Shown here in pieces: positions 25,101 to 37,472 of a stretch of DNA of 64,000 bases. Every line of letters begins with the position of its first letter. Position 1 is the stretch's first letter. A program made the position numbers and the translations under genes. The notes beneath the pieces are model-generated. The model was not told the origin of the DNA. It saw only the letters and a list, made by a program, of their open reading frames with translations, and did no database searches. Source of the stretch: Blattamonas nauphoetae (lineage: Eukaryota; Preaxostyla; Oxymonadida); contig JARBJD010000354.1 of assembly GCA_033064195.1 (NCBI GenBank), positions 1-64,000 of the forward strand, in the 5' to 3' direction.

Positions 25101-28100
25101 TCGTCCGAAATTGTGGGCAATTCGAAAGAAGCGTTGGAGCCCAATCAATTCATCCCACTTTCTCCTCTTTTCCAACACGACGTTGCCAAAGCCGACGAGC
25201 GATCCCTCAACGAAACCGTCGTTGATGTTTCCGAAGAGAGGCTCAAGTTTTTAACGCCTTCAGAAGTCCCTCGCCATTCGGGGAAGGTTAGCTTCGATCA
25301 GCGGCGAGCTGTAGCACACGACATCGTCGACAAGAAGCGGGCGAGTGGACTTGTTCTCCAGCTCGATGAGGTTCTCCGTCATCCACTCTGGACCACCACT
25401 CCTCTCACTCGAAGAACTATCACCAACGACAGCCCATTGGTCATCGTCGGACCGCCTGGAAGTGGAAAATCGTACTTGATTCATCTCCTTGCACTCGCTC
25501 AGAACGCACATGGAGTGAACGCACGGATTGTTCATATGAATCCGTCGAATTTCAGCCAAAACGAGCTCTTCGGATCGTTCACAGTCGCTGAGGACTTCGT
25601 CACTGATACAATTGGAGCGAGCACCTTCCCTCTCCAACCAGACTCCGATGAATACAAAGACATCCTCTCCACAAATTCTGGGTTCTCGTGGGAGGGAGCC
25701 TTTGCCAACAAGCCTCCTCCTCCTCAAGCTGCTCCTGCTCGGAGGAAGAAGTGGAATCGGGGGTTCTTAGAGATGGTGGCAGGCCACATCGAAAAGATGG
25801 GAGAGAGCTCGTCCACTTCAGTCTACTTTGTGATTCAGTCAAGTTTGAGCAATCGATCGTCACAAACGTCGCAGTCATGTCTGGCCAGCTCTCTGTCGAG
25901 ATCTTTTGGACGCGATTCGAGAATAGACACGCAATATCAAATGTCGAGCGACACTCTGAAGTGGGGCGAGAATCTCTATCCTCTGTTCACTCACTCCACT
26001 CGTCTGGAGGATCACGTCAAAACTTCTCTTTACTCGTCATTCGTCAGCCGTTCGAATAGTTCCTCATCTTTCAAGCGGAGTGGGTTGCAGGAGAGTCGTT
26101 CTGACGGGACCGCCAGAGGGGTCCAAAGACTCTTCCAAAGAGCCATAACTGTGCTCCTCTCAAACGACACTCATTTCGAAGGGCTCAACGACACGACTAT
26201 GTCCAGAATCTTTGCGGGAGATGAGTATCCGGACGAAGACTCACTCCTCGATACTCTCCATCATCTCAATCGTACCATTCGCTCCCTTTCTCTCTCCAAC
26301 AACAATCGTTTCTCATTCCCTCCCAATGTTCGCTTCATTGTGGAAACGGACTCGCTCGAAAACGTTCCACAGTACCTTCTGTCAGCGTGTCGGGTTCTGA
26401 CCGTCCCTGCCTCCTTCCTTATGCACGCTATCGTCACCTTCCCAGTCCGTTCCCTCTCTCCGAGTGACCCTCACTTCAGTTGTGCTTACATGTACGTGAT
26501 GCGCATGGTCGTCTCTGTCTATGGCCTCAACCGACCTGTTTCCGCATCGTATCTCTCGTCGCCCCGCTTTGTCAGTGTGATGTATCAGACGATCGCCAAT
26601 GCTGTCACTCTCTTCGTTCATTGGCTTCGGATTGCGTTCTCTTTCCTTCAAGATTCAACAGTCGCTGATCCTAACGACAAGAAACGATTGGTCATCGATC
26701 GATCGTGTGTGGATAATCACTCCAAACAGATGTTTACGAATTCACTCACTCTTTTCACAGCTGTCCTCGTCTCTTTCATCGACAAAATCAGTCTCTCGGT
26801 CGCTACAAGGAGTACTCAAAAAGCAAACAACTCGAACAAAACAGGCATCACTCTCCAACAGTCAATAGAAAACACGATTGTGTATGCACTGTACTGGGGA
26901 ATGGGAGCACACCTCTTCCATCTCCACGATTTCCGCTGTCTTTTCTCCGACAAATTGTGCTCTCTCCTCTCTTCTCCTCCCATCTTCCGAACAGAAGAGC
27001 CTTTGAAGCAATTCACCGATAGTCCGGTGGTTGTGAAAGATTTGCATCAAATGAGCAATTATCTCGGTTTCAGAAACCACGGGCTGAACACCCGCGAATG
27101 CCTGTTCTCTTTCTGCATCAACTCGACAGATGGATCGTGGCTCCCATTTCCACGCATTAACAAAGCTCATCCACGTGTCGGGAAAAACACCATGAGCCCC
27201 AATGCACGTGGGATCCATCACAGCTCGTCCGATTTGTCGGGTGGGAAGGGGCAAACAACAACAGTCGACTCGACTGCCCTCGTTGGTCACTCGTACGGAG
27301 ACATCATGCCTGATGTGCAGATGCTGATTGCTCCTTATTCTCACATTATCTCGCTTTATCTTTCCGTCGATTCTCCTGTTTTGTTGGCGTACCAAACTGT
27401 CGATTCCTTGGAAATCATTTCTAAGTCAATCCTTCTCTCACCGTACACTCCGAAATCGTCGTTGGATGCCACTTTTCAACTGTTTGACTTGAATGTCACG
27501 GAACGGACCACTCACATTGATTTTCATCGTCTCATGAGGTTGTACAGGGCCGGCCTCACGCGATCTCGCGATCGGTTGGTCAAAGAGTTCGAGCAGTCGG
27601 GGTATCAATCTTCACGTCCGGTTAACCGACACAACCATTCTGAAAGTGTCTCGACTGAAGAGAGTTCTGGCCGACGCTCTCTGTCCAAGCGGGAACAATC
27701 AGCACAACATCGCCGAGACGCGTCGACGGTGCAGACGGAACTTGGCACACAATCAACCTACGACGAGCTCAACAGAGCAACTGGAGCATCGCTTTTGAGT
27801 ATCCACCTCCAAACTCCGATACCCCAGTTCGCCCTCTCCCAGATCAGGTCGATTATCAACCAGTCCACAATCGTCTTGGACTCAGTCACTGATACGTACA
27901 GACACATCCACGACGAACTCAATGTGATCGTGACTCTTCCTCTGAATGCATACCATTTGATGCCAAATCGTTTCATTCACAAGATGCCTCTTATCACAAC
28001 GCCAGAAGTCTCTCTTCCTGAGTTGTTGTACGTGTTCAATTGCTCCTTCTCTCGGAAAGTCAATTCCATTCTCTCTCTCACACCTGACACAACAGAACTT

Positions 28101-30552
28101 CCTCCACCGTTCAACCGCATCCCTTCCATCACGCTGATGCTCTGTCTCTTCCTCGGATACTTTCAAAGGAAGAGAAATCTTCGTTTGTCTGCCTTCTTCC
28201 GCCACATGTTACCGACACTCCTCTTGTTCCCTCCATCGATTACACACGGCCTTGAAGTGCTTCAGCTGCTCTCTCTGTCCATTGCAGCCTCTCCACAAGT
28301 CAAGAACTCGCGCTCATCGCTCACCATCGAGTGGATCAAGTGCACTCGTTCTGTCTTCTCCCAACGCTGCACACAAGCGGAGAAAGTGCGAATGGATATC
28401 ATCATCACTTTCTTCGGGTCGTACCTCATGGATGCCTCTCCATTTGACATAAAGCGTCTTCGAGAACTCGTTCGTTTCCTCTGCACTTACGACACTCGGC
28501 TAGGAGAGGAGGTGCTGTTCCTCGAGGAGCACAAGTCGGAAGACTACCATCGATTCATCCAACTTTACGACAGGCCGGACATGTCGATGGGACAGTTTCT
28601 GCAAAGCGAGAACAACCCATTCGTTCTCTCCACATTCAACGAATCAACAGGGATCCGACTGTTTCGCGTTAAACAGGAACTCGAGCGGCACCATGTGTTC
28701 GTCCTCACGACCCCCCATCTTATCACAAATGTTGAAGTGAACACGATCATTTCGATGACTGGCTACGTCCACTTCCACCTCAACGTCTCTCAAAGCTTCC
28801 TCCGCTTCCTCAGCCAACTTCGCACCATCTGCCAACTTCTTATGGAAACAGACAAGCACGTCGTTGTCTCCCTCTACCTCGACGACGTGGCCGCTCTGGA
28901 TACGAACATGCGGATCTATCAGGCACACCAGCAGGAAAGCAAGAAGCCGCTCACATCTCAACACATCCCGAATCTCTCTCGTAGCACCATTAAGACAGAA
29001 AATATCAGAGGGAGCGAGCGTGTGCGGATTAATCAGGATTCTGCTGTCTCGCATGTCACTCCCCCATTGAAGACACTCCGAGCAGAAGACATCAGCAGCT
29101 ACCTTCACTCGATGCTCACGTCGTCCACCTTCTTCGCCATGCTCTTCTCGGAAAGTGAGGTCCAGGCAATGACAGACCATCTCTACGGGCGCAATATCAT
29201 CCTAACCAACACCTCTTTCCACTCGTATCTTCTGAGACAATCTCGCGCGCATCTGCGGCTCCTGATCGTTGGGAATGTCGTGGAACCTTATTTAGAGACG
29301 CAGAGTGTTGGTATAGAACTGGAAAGGCATTCTCTTCCCACAAGCGGAATATCGTCGTCGTACCTCCACAAGCTGCAGAAGTCGCCGCGTCTTCCTCCAC
29401 AAAAGGCACACACGTCGTCGATCATGTACTCACCTTGTCTTGCATGCTTTGAATGGTTCATCCGTGTAGCTCGTTTTGTGTTCATCGAAAACATGCCCTT
29501 CAATTCTCTCGTTCGCAAAGCGTGTTCTTTTGTCTCGCCTGTTCTTCCAGTCAAACTGGCGTATCACGCGAAGAAAGCGTCCAATCGGAAAGGTACTGTC
29601 GAAGCCATCTTCCCATTCCCACACAACAATATGTCTGACTATCTTCTCGCTCTCGGAGGGGATCCTCTCCGCTTCATCACCTCCAAGCTCTCCCTCAACG
29701 ACAGATACAGCATCGATACTGCAACACACTCTGGAGGGCAATCACTGTCGAAACAGAAATCGAGGGACGCTCTCGCTGCAATACTCACTCAAACGAGGTT
29801 TGGATCAATCGTCGAAGCGAGAAATGTCAAGCCAACATTCCCTCCGCTCACACATCCTCCTCTCTCAAGTTTACCAATCGGGCCAGGCTTGTTCACCACT
29901 TACGCCATCAAGCATCGTCAAAAGCCAACACTCGTTTTCGACACTTCTGTGCGTCGGATCCTGAGATACCAATCGTCACAGGCCAATCTTGCTGGAGTTC
30001 GTCCTTTGATTAAGTCGGCCTCACAGTCTGGATTCACCTCCACCAGCTCACTCAGTCGTCAGCAGTCGTCGTTGTCTAACTTCCACCTCTCGTCCTTCCA
30101 AGTGGAAGATGATTATCGTTCTCACACGCGGAATGTCTCTCCTCATTCGGAAGAAGTCTCATTCGCCAGCAGTCCTTCCATTGTCTCACTGGTCGACACT
30201 CCACAGCGGTCCAATTCCTCGTATCGCCGTATAGCTTCGCTCATGCAGTTGGAGACACATTCGTACGATCGGGAGCTGGAGACTCGGCTCAAGGAGACTC
30301 TCCTCCATTTTCCTCAATATTCCGAGAACATCGACCTCCTCCATCTCCCGTTCGAGCAGAGCTTGAAGATGCTGGACGAGTTCACCGGATACGAAACGCC
30401 ATTCTCGACTCCTCGTTCCAAACCACGGAAGAGTGACATGCTTTCTGTGCGTGAAGTGACGATTTCGATGGTCCGTCCTCTCGTCTTCATCTTCAACACA
30501 ATGAAGCATCGCAGCGACTATTTCTCGTGGTCGTTCACCAGCACCACTTCGG
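16176..30552 (+). CDS. Dynein heavy chain, divergent; coding block 1 (tail to AAA4)
   Basis: An unbroken 4,792-codon exon. The start is the ATG at 16176, because an in-frame TAG lies at 16155. The dynein identity rests on the linker (TRHW at about 1766; KQAYPILNLLPEEHVITLLS at about 2010), the EYGFEYLG motif before AAA1 (2496), GFWGCVEN (about 2629) and FYLFMATP in AAA1, GPPGSGKS of AAA2 (3092) followed by a degenerate sensor region (VRFIVETDSLENV, about 3385), and AAA3 and AAA4 remnants near 3732 and 4172. The P-loop is missing in AAA1, AAA3 and AAA4, and the AAA1 Walker B is changed to CVENIS. A C2H2-type finger (CSTC...H...H) lies at about 1340-1365. Dyneins are microtubule motors that normally need AAA1 hydrolysis, so this one may be structural or regulatory. 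The tail is several hundred residues longer than usual. Confidence 0.88.
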
Positions 30553-31489
30553 GTATGTATAGAGACAGATCTGATTTTGTATACACACAGATCTAAATTT
30601 GGTATACGCACAGATCTGAAGGATACACACAGATCTGTCAATTTGTTTATAATTTTCGACTATATCACACATTTTTTATCTTATCTAGCTTCAAAACAAA
30701 TTGTATGTCCCTCTACCCCCTTTAAACCAAAAGTCTGTCATTGTGTGAACGATGGAAGTGATCAACCCGTCAAGCCTTGATTTCTCTCCATCTCACGAAA
30801 TATCGATTTATACAACCATTCGAATCCAAACTGCGAACTCACATGTCTCATCAAACTCATCCTCAATCTGCCTTCGACCTGGAATTGATGGAATTGATCT
30901 AATGGCAGTTCCCTCTCCCCAGACATATAAACTTGATGTACTTGACTGGATATAGAATTTAAATAGTCTCCGAACATCCCTGGTCAAGGCCAGATTCTAT
31001 GCAGAAACAATTGATCCTCCATGCCTTCGATCCGTCGTCGAAAGGGCACAAGTATTTCAGTTCGTTCTAGCATGTATATTCTCTCGTTTATTCCAGTAGA
31101 ATATGAAATGATCAATAGCAAATCTAGTGACACAATGGAATGTTGTCTAAGTTCGTTTAACCTGCCGATCGTAGGGTAGAACTGATTTCCGAACAATTGA
31201 ATCCCATTCGTGAAACGAACGTTCCCATAAAGTCTGTCTCACCTTTCACAATCATTATTTCATCTCTTTCTCCATCTTCAGCATATTACACCATGACAGT
31301 TTGGTGGCTGCTTCACTGGACGCCATTCGGTACAACTTACCGTGATGCCCTCCGTCATGCCAAAAAGGAAGTGGGACGAGGCCGGTAAATTATTCGAGAG
31401 CGTCCACTCCCCTCTGTTTTTGGATATGTGCCTCACTCAAAACTCAAAAATCCGTTCCCGCCAAATTACACGAAAGATTAATCGGTACT

Positions 31490-31990
31490 TTTCAGTTTGG
31501 CAGAAAAGAATCAAGTCCCACACTCTCACTTGGCGCTTTGGATCAACCAAAAAGGGAAGCAAAGTTGAAGCGTGTCGTCTTCCCATCACAACAAAACAAG
31601 AAACTTAACAGAAAAAGAAGACATCCGACGCAATCGCGGGCGTTCATCGGACGTGATGATGACTTCGTCCTTTCGAGGTTGGAAGATGGAGGAAATATGT
31701 TAAGCGATGGAGACGATCTGAACTCTTCCCCACATGATCTCGACTGTCAACTTTCCTCCCACTCCCAAAACACTAATTCATCAACAAGCGAACTGTCACC
31801 GTTCTTTGAGATGGATGACTACCTTGTCGAGTCAATGAACTGCCTTCCAATCCACTCAAACACAATTCCATCCACACAATTTCCTCTTCGGATGGTTCGG
31901 ATCTCCTCAACCAAATCGTCCCCACTCGCCACCCCATCTCAAGTTTTTACGACTGGACCAACACTTAGTCCTGGAAACACGAATTCATGA
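31490..31990 (+). CDS. Element A ORF 1, disordered protein
   Basis: An open frame inside element A that follows a TTTTCAG acceptor-like site at about 31494 and runs to the TGA at 31990. It is basic at first (KREAKLKRVV, NRKRRH) and then Ser/Asp-rich and disordered. There is no convincing start codon, so it would be an internal exon. It could be an element protein or captured host sequence; the family was not recognised. Confidence 0.35.
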   Translation, partial: FQFGRKESSPTLSLGALDQPKREAKLKRVVFPSQQNKKLNRKRRHPTQSRAFIGRDDDFVLSRLEDGGNMLSDGDDLNSSPHDLDCQLSSHSQNTNSSTSELSPFFEMDDYLVESMNCLPIHSNTIPSTQFPLRMVRISSTKSSPLATPSQVFTTGPTLSPGNTNS

Positions 31991-32083
31991 TGAATGAAAT
32001 GCCAGAAAGGAAGTCACCGACGAAGCTGCTCTCCCTCTCGCCGATCTGGTGACAAGAGTTGGGAATAATGCAACTTTTGCAGA

Positions 32084-32821
32084 TTGCGAAAAAGAAATCG
32101 CACTCCTCCGAGAATTTTCACTAAAGTTGACCTGCTTCCAGATCTCAGAATGTTGGAAATCAAAACAAACGGATTAATCGACATTCTCCCCTTCCAAGTG
32201 GAAGAGTTCAACAATCGTACAACATACTTTGTATTAACCTGCGAAGAGCATCAGCGGACTTATTGTGGAGTTCGAGAGCGGTTCAGACATCACTCCACTC
32301 TCCGTGTCTTGTTTGGGGTGCTACAGCAGGTGAAGAGGTATGATTTGGTCGATTAGCGGGTTTTGTGTCCTATAGCTGAATTACTACCGATCATAGCTGA
32401 GAACGAGCGAAGGACTCAAGCTGGGGAATGGTCAGAGTGTGAAACAGCAGAAATCAAGCGAATCACACATCAAAAAGCAGCAGCGATGGATAATGAGGAG
32501 GACAAAGAAGAAGAACAAACTGAAATCCTTGCAGAAGACGACTTTGAAGGCGAGCAGTCTGAGGAAGAACCATCGCCTGTTCCGACCATCCACAGAGCAC
32601 TCGCATCTCGCCGAAACACATCCAGCCCCACCCAACACCCTCCACAACCTCAGACACCCCCGCAACTCCCTCTTTCTCCCCTCTCAACCCCTGTCGCCCC
32701 TTCTCCTATCCCCGCCTTCGCCACCACTCCATCTCGCGCTCCTGCTGTGATATCTTACCTTCCCCGCACAGACAGTGCCTTTTCAGATCTCTCCTTGGTC
32801 GCCCCAACACGACAGAAATGA
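32084..32821 (+). CDS. Element A ORF 2, interrupted by one in-frame TAG
   Basis: One frame stays open from 32084 to the TGA at 32819-32821 except for a TAG at 32354-32356. Before it the sequence looks folded (LPDLRMLEIKTNGLIDILPF, HQRTYCGVRERFRHH). After it comes an acidic coil and a Pro/Ser-rich tail. A GTGAAG or GTATGA donor just before the TAG and a CCTATAG acceptor after it could mark an intron, but the phases I tested do not fit. Otherwise this is a decayed ORF or a read-through. Function unknown. Confidence 0.35.
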
Positions 32822-33325
32822 GGATCCTGTGCTCCTCACTGTTTCACCACCAATAGCACCTCCTGTTCCACCGTACCTGAATGATGCTCTTCTGGATGCG
32901 ATACGACCCGAATCTCGCACCAGTATCCCGTTCTCCTCTTCATTTCACTTTTTCCCTGAATCTTTCCCTCTGCCAGCTTCCTGCACAGAACCGCGTCATC
33001 AACAAAGCCATGACATCACTCCTCCCTCATATCCGATCGCTGTCATCCCTCACCTCACCATGTCACACCTGTGATACGTTTTGTACTTATTCTGGCTTGA
33101 TCAGTTCTTCTGGTCCAACTTTTTCGAGAGTTGTGGTTTTAAAGGGGGTAGAGGGACATACAATTTGTTTCGAAGATAAATCAGAGAAAAAATGTGTGAT
33201 ATAGTCGAAAATTATGAACATATAGACAGATCTGTGTGTATCCTTCAGATCTGTGCCTATACCGACGGACAGATCTGTGTGTATACAAAATCAGATCTGT
33301 CTCTATACTTACCCCACCACTTCAG

Positions 33326-35921
33326 TGACTCACCGCATCCCTTTCATCCCATCCAGTTTCCTTCCAAAGTTCATCAACACAACTTTCGAGATTGCTTCAA
33401 ATCGGTTGAACAGACTTCATGAATACAGAAAGATTCTTGTCAAGAACATCTCTCTGTACTTTCATCAAAACCTCTGCCTCACAGCTGACGCAGACCTGAT
33501 CGAACGACTGCTCAATGGCGACAAAAGGCTCAACCTCAACTCTGTGGTGCTCAAGCGGCGGTACGAACTCTGTCGAGATCTGGTCGCAGCTCAGAAGAAG
33601 CATCTTTACGCACTTCAGAGACAGACCAATTTAGTAAGCATGCAAACACAGAAGATTCATCGATCTCGTTGCCAAATCGAAGATGACTTCCGAAAGGAGG
33701 ATTTGGTGGAATGTCAAAGCCTGTCCGAACTTCAGAAGAAGCTCGTTCCTCGAAAGTTTGACTGGATCTCCAAGACAAGTGTCACCCTCCGCGCATCGCT
33801 AGCCATCCTGCAGATGGTCCAGATTCTCTGCAACCAGCCAATCGAACCGGTGACACTCCTCCCTCATCATCGAGGCTCAATTTCTGCTTCTTCTTCTCGT
33901 GTCATGCCTGCTTCTGGGGAATTTGGTGTGCTGCAGCAGAAAATTGTAAACCAGAGAACGTCGAGTAGGTATGACAGACTCAGTGTGTCTCAAGTGAACT
34001 GGACATTTTTCAAATTTGGACGGTTTACAAACATTCTCAAACAAGTGACTCCCAACACAATCACAGCTGAGCAGGTCGAGCTGCTTCAGCCGCTCTGCGA
34101 AGTTGCTGGTCCGATAGCACACGCGAACCGAAAGGCTCTTGGGCCTCTCATCATCATCTACACGTTCGTGCGACAACTGATACAGACCTTCACAGTGAAG
34201 CACAAATATCTCCCTGCCTTCGAAACTCTTCTGGTTGAACAAAAAACCCTTGAAGAGAGTAAGACAGTCCTGAATGAAATGCGAATCGTGGCGTCGAACA
34301 TCGAGTTTGCAGTGGAATCAGCAGCATCATCGCTCGAGATTGGTCTCTCAACGACTCCAAAACAGAATGCCAGATTTGGAACGACACGTTCACTCTCGAC
34401 TTCACCATCTTCACAACTCTTCTCCCAAACAGCCACTCCACGAAAGAGAAAGACCAGTCTGTCTCCATTCATCAATACTCCCAGCAAACTTCGTTCACCA
34501 CTCTCAAAACTCACCTTGGATGGAGAAGACCCACTCTATCTCGACTTGATGCGGTCGTGGCTGTCCATCCTCGACTGCATCGATCGGAACATCGTCGACT
34601 GTTACGGAGACTCGGTTCTGGCCGCAGCATTCATCACTTTTCAATCAACAATGAATTACGACGAATGGGAATGGAACATGACAGCATGGAAGGAGATTCT
34701 GAAAGCAACCAACATTTCATTCTCCGACGAATTCCCAATCGCAATGAAACCACCACTTGACCCCCAGAGCCCATTTCCAGTCGTCCCCCCAACCCTTACC
34801 CTCGACGTCGGATCAAATGTATTCCATATCTCCAACCAACTCGCATCTCGAATGGCTGCCCCATTCATCCGCCCTCTCTTCCGCCCGTTCTGGGCCGTTC
34901 TTAAAGGACCGTCGACTCACATCCGTCATCAGCTGCTGGGAGTGCCTCCCGAAGAGTATCTCGTTCTGAGCAGCCTTGTCGGGCAGATTGGTTGTGACCA
35001 GACGGTTCAGTGCATTATCGACCCGACGGGAACAGCCGCTCACATCATTCTGAACTCGCAACGGGCGAGAACACCAGTGGTTTATACAAACATTGTCAAC
35101 ACAAGTTTCTTCTCCGATGCCATTGATGCGCTCCTGTCAGGTTTTCCTCTTCTTGTGGAGTATGTGGACCCGTCCATCAACGTCAACAACGAACGAGCCG
35201 CTGCTCTGCTTCGTGTTCTCGATCAGCTGATCCAAATTGCACACAACAGCCCCCTCCAAGATGTGACTATTTGTGGACGAACAATCTCTCTGAAGAAGGG
35301 CTTCAAGTTGTACATCTTCGTCAGAAGCGAGGTTGCTCTCTTCCCTAACCATTCGAACTGCCTTCTGAACTCCCTCTCGCGCCACATGTGTTCGATAGTC
35401 AACTGGACCCCTTTCACCGTCGCTCGATCATATACATACCTCATCCAATACAACATTGTTTTGCCAACATTTGACTCGTCTGTTCTGCTCCGGCGGAAGA
35501 CACTACTCGCTTCACTGCAATGGCTGTTCGACAAGGCCCATAAACATCTGGATGACCTCGTTCTGCATCTTTCCGTAACCCGCATCACAACGGTTGCCTC
35601 ACTCTCCAAACTCAGCCGCCAATTCCTACGTGGCCATCACAAAGCAACAGAAGAATTGTCATCGATTCTCGGAAGGGTAACACAGGTTCAGAAGGAGATA
35701 GAGACACAGCCAGCCATCGCAGCCTTCATCCGCGATCTGTTCTCAGTCAACCAACTCTTCTTACGTGTCAACATCGAACGCTGGAACAACACGATGTCGC
35801 TGAAGAACATCATCCTCCAGCCGTTTCATCAGACTGGGGCACTCACCGCCTCATCGTTCTTCACAAGTGTGTTTTCTCTGATTGGATACGTTCTGAAACA
35901 CTTGGCCCATCCTCCAACATA
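33326..35921 (+). CDS. Dynein heavy chain, coding block 2 (stalk to AAA5)
   Basis: The block resumes in frame after element A. A charged coiled coil (about 33410-33800) and a return helix (about 34210-34340) would form the antiparallel stalk. Between them, a segment around 33985-34200 (NWTFFKFGRFTNIL..., AHANRKALGPLI) sits where the microtubule-binding domain should be but matches it poorly. AAA5 is clear: AAFITFQSTMNYDEW, CIIDPTGTAAHII, NTSFFSDAIDALLSGFPLLV and FKLYIFVRSEVALFPNH are in canonical order. The block is cut at 35921 in the codon for Tyr by a pogo-like transposon; joining 35921 to 37966 restores the frame exactly. Confidence 0.85.
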
Positions 35922-36142
35922 TAGTCAGGACAAAACCCGATACTTTGATTTAACCCGATACCCTCCGTGGTACCGCTGGTGTCCATCATTTTTTTGATGA
36001 TGACATTTCCTCCACAATCACTTTTCATCATTTCATCTTTTTGTTTTCAAGTGGAAGAATGAGTAATAAACGATCATCATTTGAAAACCAGAACTGGTAA
36101 TTGTGAATGTTGATGAAGTGAAATGTGATCAGACCCACAACA

Positions 36143-36388
36143 ATGGAAAAGGACAGCCCGATCTCGCCTCCACTTTCACCACGAGATGTTTCACATCTCA
36201 TGAGTGGAAGTGACATCAGATCACTTCCATCTCGCGTGGAAAGAGGATTAAAGATTTACGCAGAACAGAACGTGACGCTTGATACTGTCGTCCAAGCCGG
36301 AGTCTGCAGCGAAGCGGCACTAAAGAGAGGAAGGAGAGCGGAAAAGAAAATCGCCCACCAGGAAAAGATGGAAGACCGACACTATTGA
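36143..36388 (+). CDS. Pogo-like transposase, N-terminal HTH exon
   Basis: ATG at 36143. After a disordered lead comes a helix-turn-helix-like stretch (GLKIYAEQNVTLDTVVQAGV) of the kind that binds transposon ends. The expected next segment (GRPTLLTTQDENELYDKIL) is present at about 36370-36450 but in another frame, so the copy has a small indel or intron there. The main exon follows at 36507. Confidence 0.55.
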   Translation: MEKDSPISPPLSPRDVSHLMSGSDIRSLPSRVERGLKIYAEQNVTLDTVVQAGVCSEAALKRGRRAEKKIAHQEKMEDRHY

Positions 36389-36506
36389 CAACTCAAGACG
36401 AAAATGAGTTGTATGATAAAATTCTGACCAAGATCGCTGAGAAAAACCGATGAAAAAGCGGAGATCCTCCAAGAAGTCTTATTTTTTCACTTTTTTCCGT
36501 TTTTAG

Positions 36507-37472
36507 ATGAATATCATCTATTCAAAGAGTCCTAGATTCAATCCTGATCACCCGTCATTGAGTATGTGGAATGTCAACGCATTCCTAAAACGTCATTCTC
36601 TCCTCGACTCTATGAAACCCGGATATTTAGACCCAGACCGATTGAAAGCATCCACTCTTGCTAACATTGTCGGTTGGTACGAACTGCTGGAGAGTACTGT
36701 GAGATTGGAAAACATCCACGATGACTTGATATTCAACTTGGACGAATCATCTCTCCGGATCGGAGAGGACAATTCTTCTCTGGTCGTTTACTTTGCTGGC
36801 GAACAATGTCCTCCAATTCCTTCCGCTTCTCGCGTACAAAATGCGACACTCGTTGGAACGGTCAATTCCACTGGAATCCATCTTGATCCCATTTTACTAT
36901 GGCCGTCCAAGCTTCCCGTAAAAGAATTCGAAAAATTTCCACAACAGCACATTCATGTCGAATACAACGAGTCAGGATGGATGAATACGAAAACATACAT
37001 CGAAATTATGTCAAATCACATCATTCCAGAAATCGTCGCATTTCGGCAACAAATCCACAAGACCAATCGGAATGCACTCCTACTGATGGATGGGCATCTT
37101 ACAAGGCGAAATCCGGAAATCATTTCTCTCTGTCAACAAAACCACATCCACATACTCCTCTACCCATCTCACACCTCGCACATTCTTCAGGTGTGTGATC
37201 AGTTTGTTTTCTCGAATCTGAAGCAACAACTCAAAAGATTATTCGTTCCTCCATCGACGTCGAGCATAGTCGAATATCGCACGAATCTCGCGAAGGCACT
37301 TCCTGACGCTCTGAGAGAAGCGTTTAAATCTTCTTCGATTTTAGCCTCATTTAATCGATGTGGCTGTTATCCAATTTCGCTCGAAGCGGCTGTGCAGAAT
37401 CTGAAAGATTTTGTCCTCAAATTGATATTACCTTTCTTGAAGAATTTCGCACTCGAACCAACCTCAACATGA
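36507..37472 (+). CDS. DDE transposase, pogo/Tigger type
   Basis: An open frame of 321 codons that begins just after TTTTTAG, so it is probably a second exon. It has a CENP-B-like DNA-binding end (WNVNAFLKRH) and the catalytic triad in LIFNLDESS, LLLMDGH and HILQVCDQ. The last two Asp residues are separated by 35 positions (DD35D), and PSHTSHILQ matches the PxHTSHxLQ signature of pogo-type transposases. This cut-and-paste enzyme would mobilise the surrounding element at TA sites. The catalytic core is intact, while the upstream HTH region carries a frame change, so activity is doubtful. Confidence 0.85.
   Translation: MNIIYSKSPRFNPDHPSLSMWNVNAFLKRHSLLDSMKPGYLDPDRLKASTLANIVGWYELLESTVRLENIHDDLIFNLDESSLRIGEDNSSLVVYFAGEQCPPIPSASRVQNATLVGTVNSTGIHLDPILLWPSKLPVKEFEKFPQQHIHVEYNESGWMNTKTYIEIMSNHIIPEIVAFRQQIHKTNRNALLLMDGHLTRRNPEIISLCQQNHIHILLYPSHTSHILQVCDQFVFSNLKQQLKRLFVPPSTSSIVEYRTNLAKALPDALREAFKSSSILASFNRCGCYPISLEAAVQNLKDFVLKLILPFLKNFALEPTST

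Larger units (their letters stand above)
30551..33315. mobile_element. Element A: intron-forming TIR transposon in dynein gene
   Basis: A 2,765-bp insertion flanked by the 8-bp target duplication ACCACTTC (30543-30550 and 33316-33323). Inverted repeats of about 175 bp start GGGTATGTATAGAGACAG at the left and GGGGTAAGTATAGAGACAG at the right (complement). They contain four spaced CAGATCTG-type motifs and end in a conserved TGTCCCTCTACCCC block. The left end supplies a 5' splice site (GG/GTATGT, donor at 30553) and the flank supplies CTTCAG (33325). Removing 30553-33325 restores the dynein frame (Thr-Ser-Val) at ancestral length. The superfamily is uncertain: an 8-bp duplication fits hAT, but the termini do not. 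The interior carries disordered-protein ORFs but no recognised transposase. Confidence 0.9.

Noticed and set aside
30551-30660. Spaced repeats with AGATCT considered as a CRISPR array
   Set aside because: This is a eukaryotic chromosome, and the motifs are short, palindromic and inverted at the other end of a transposon.
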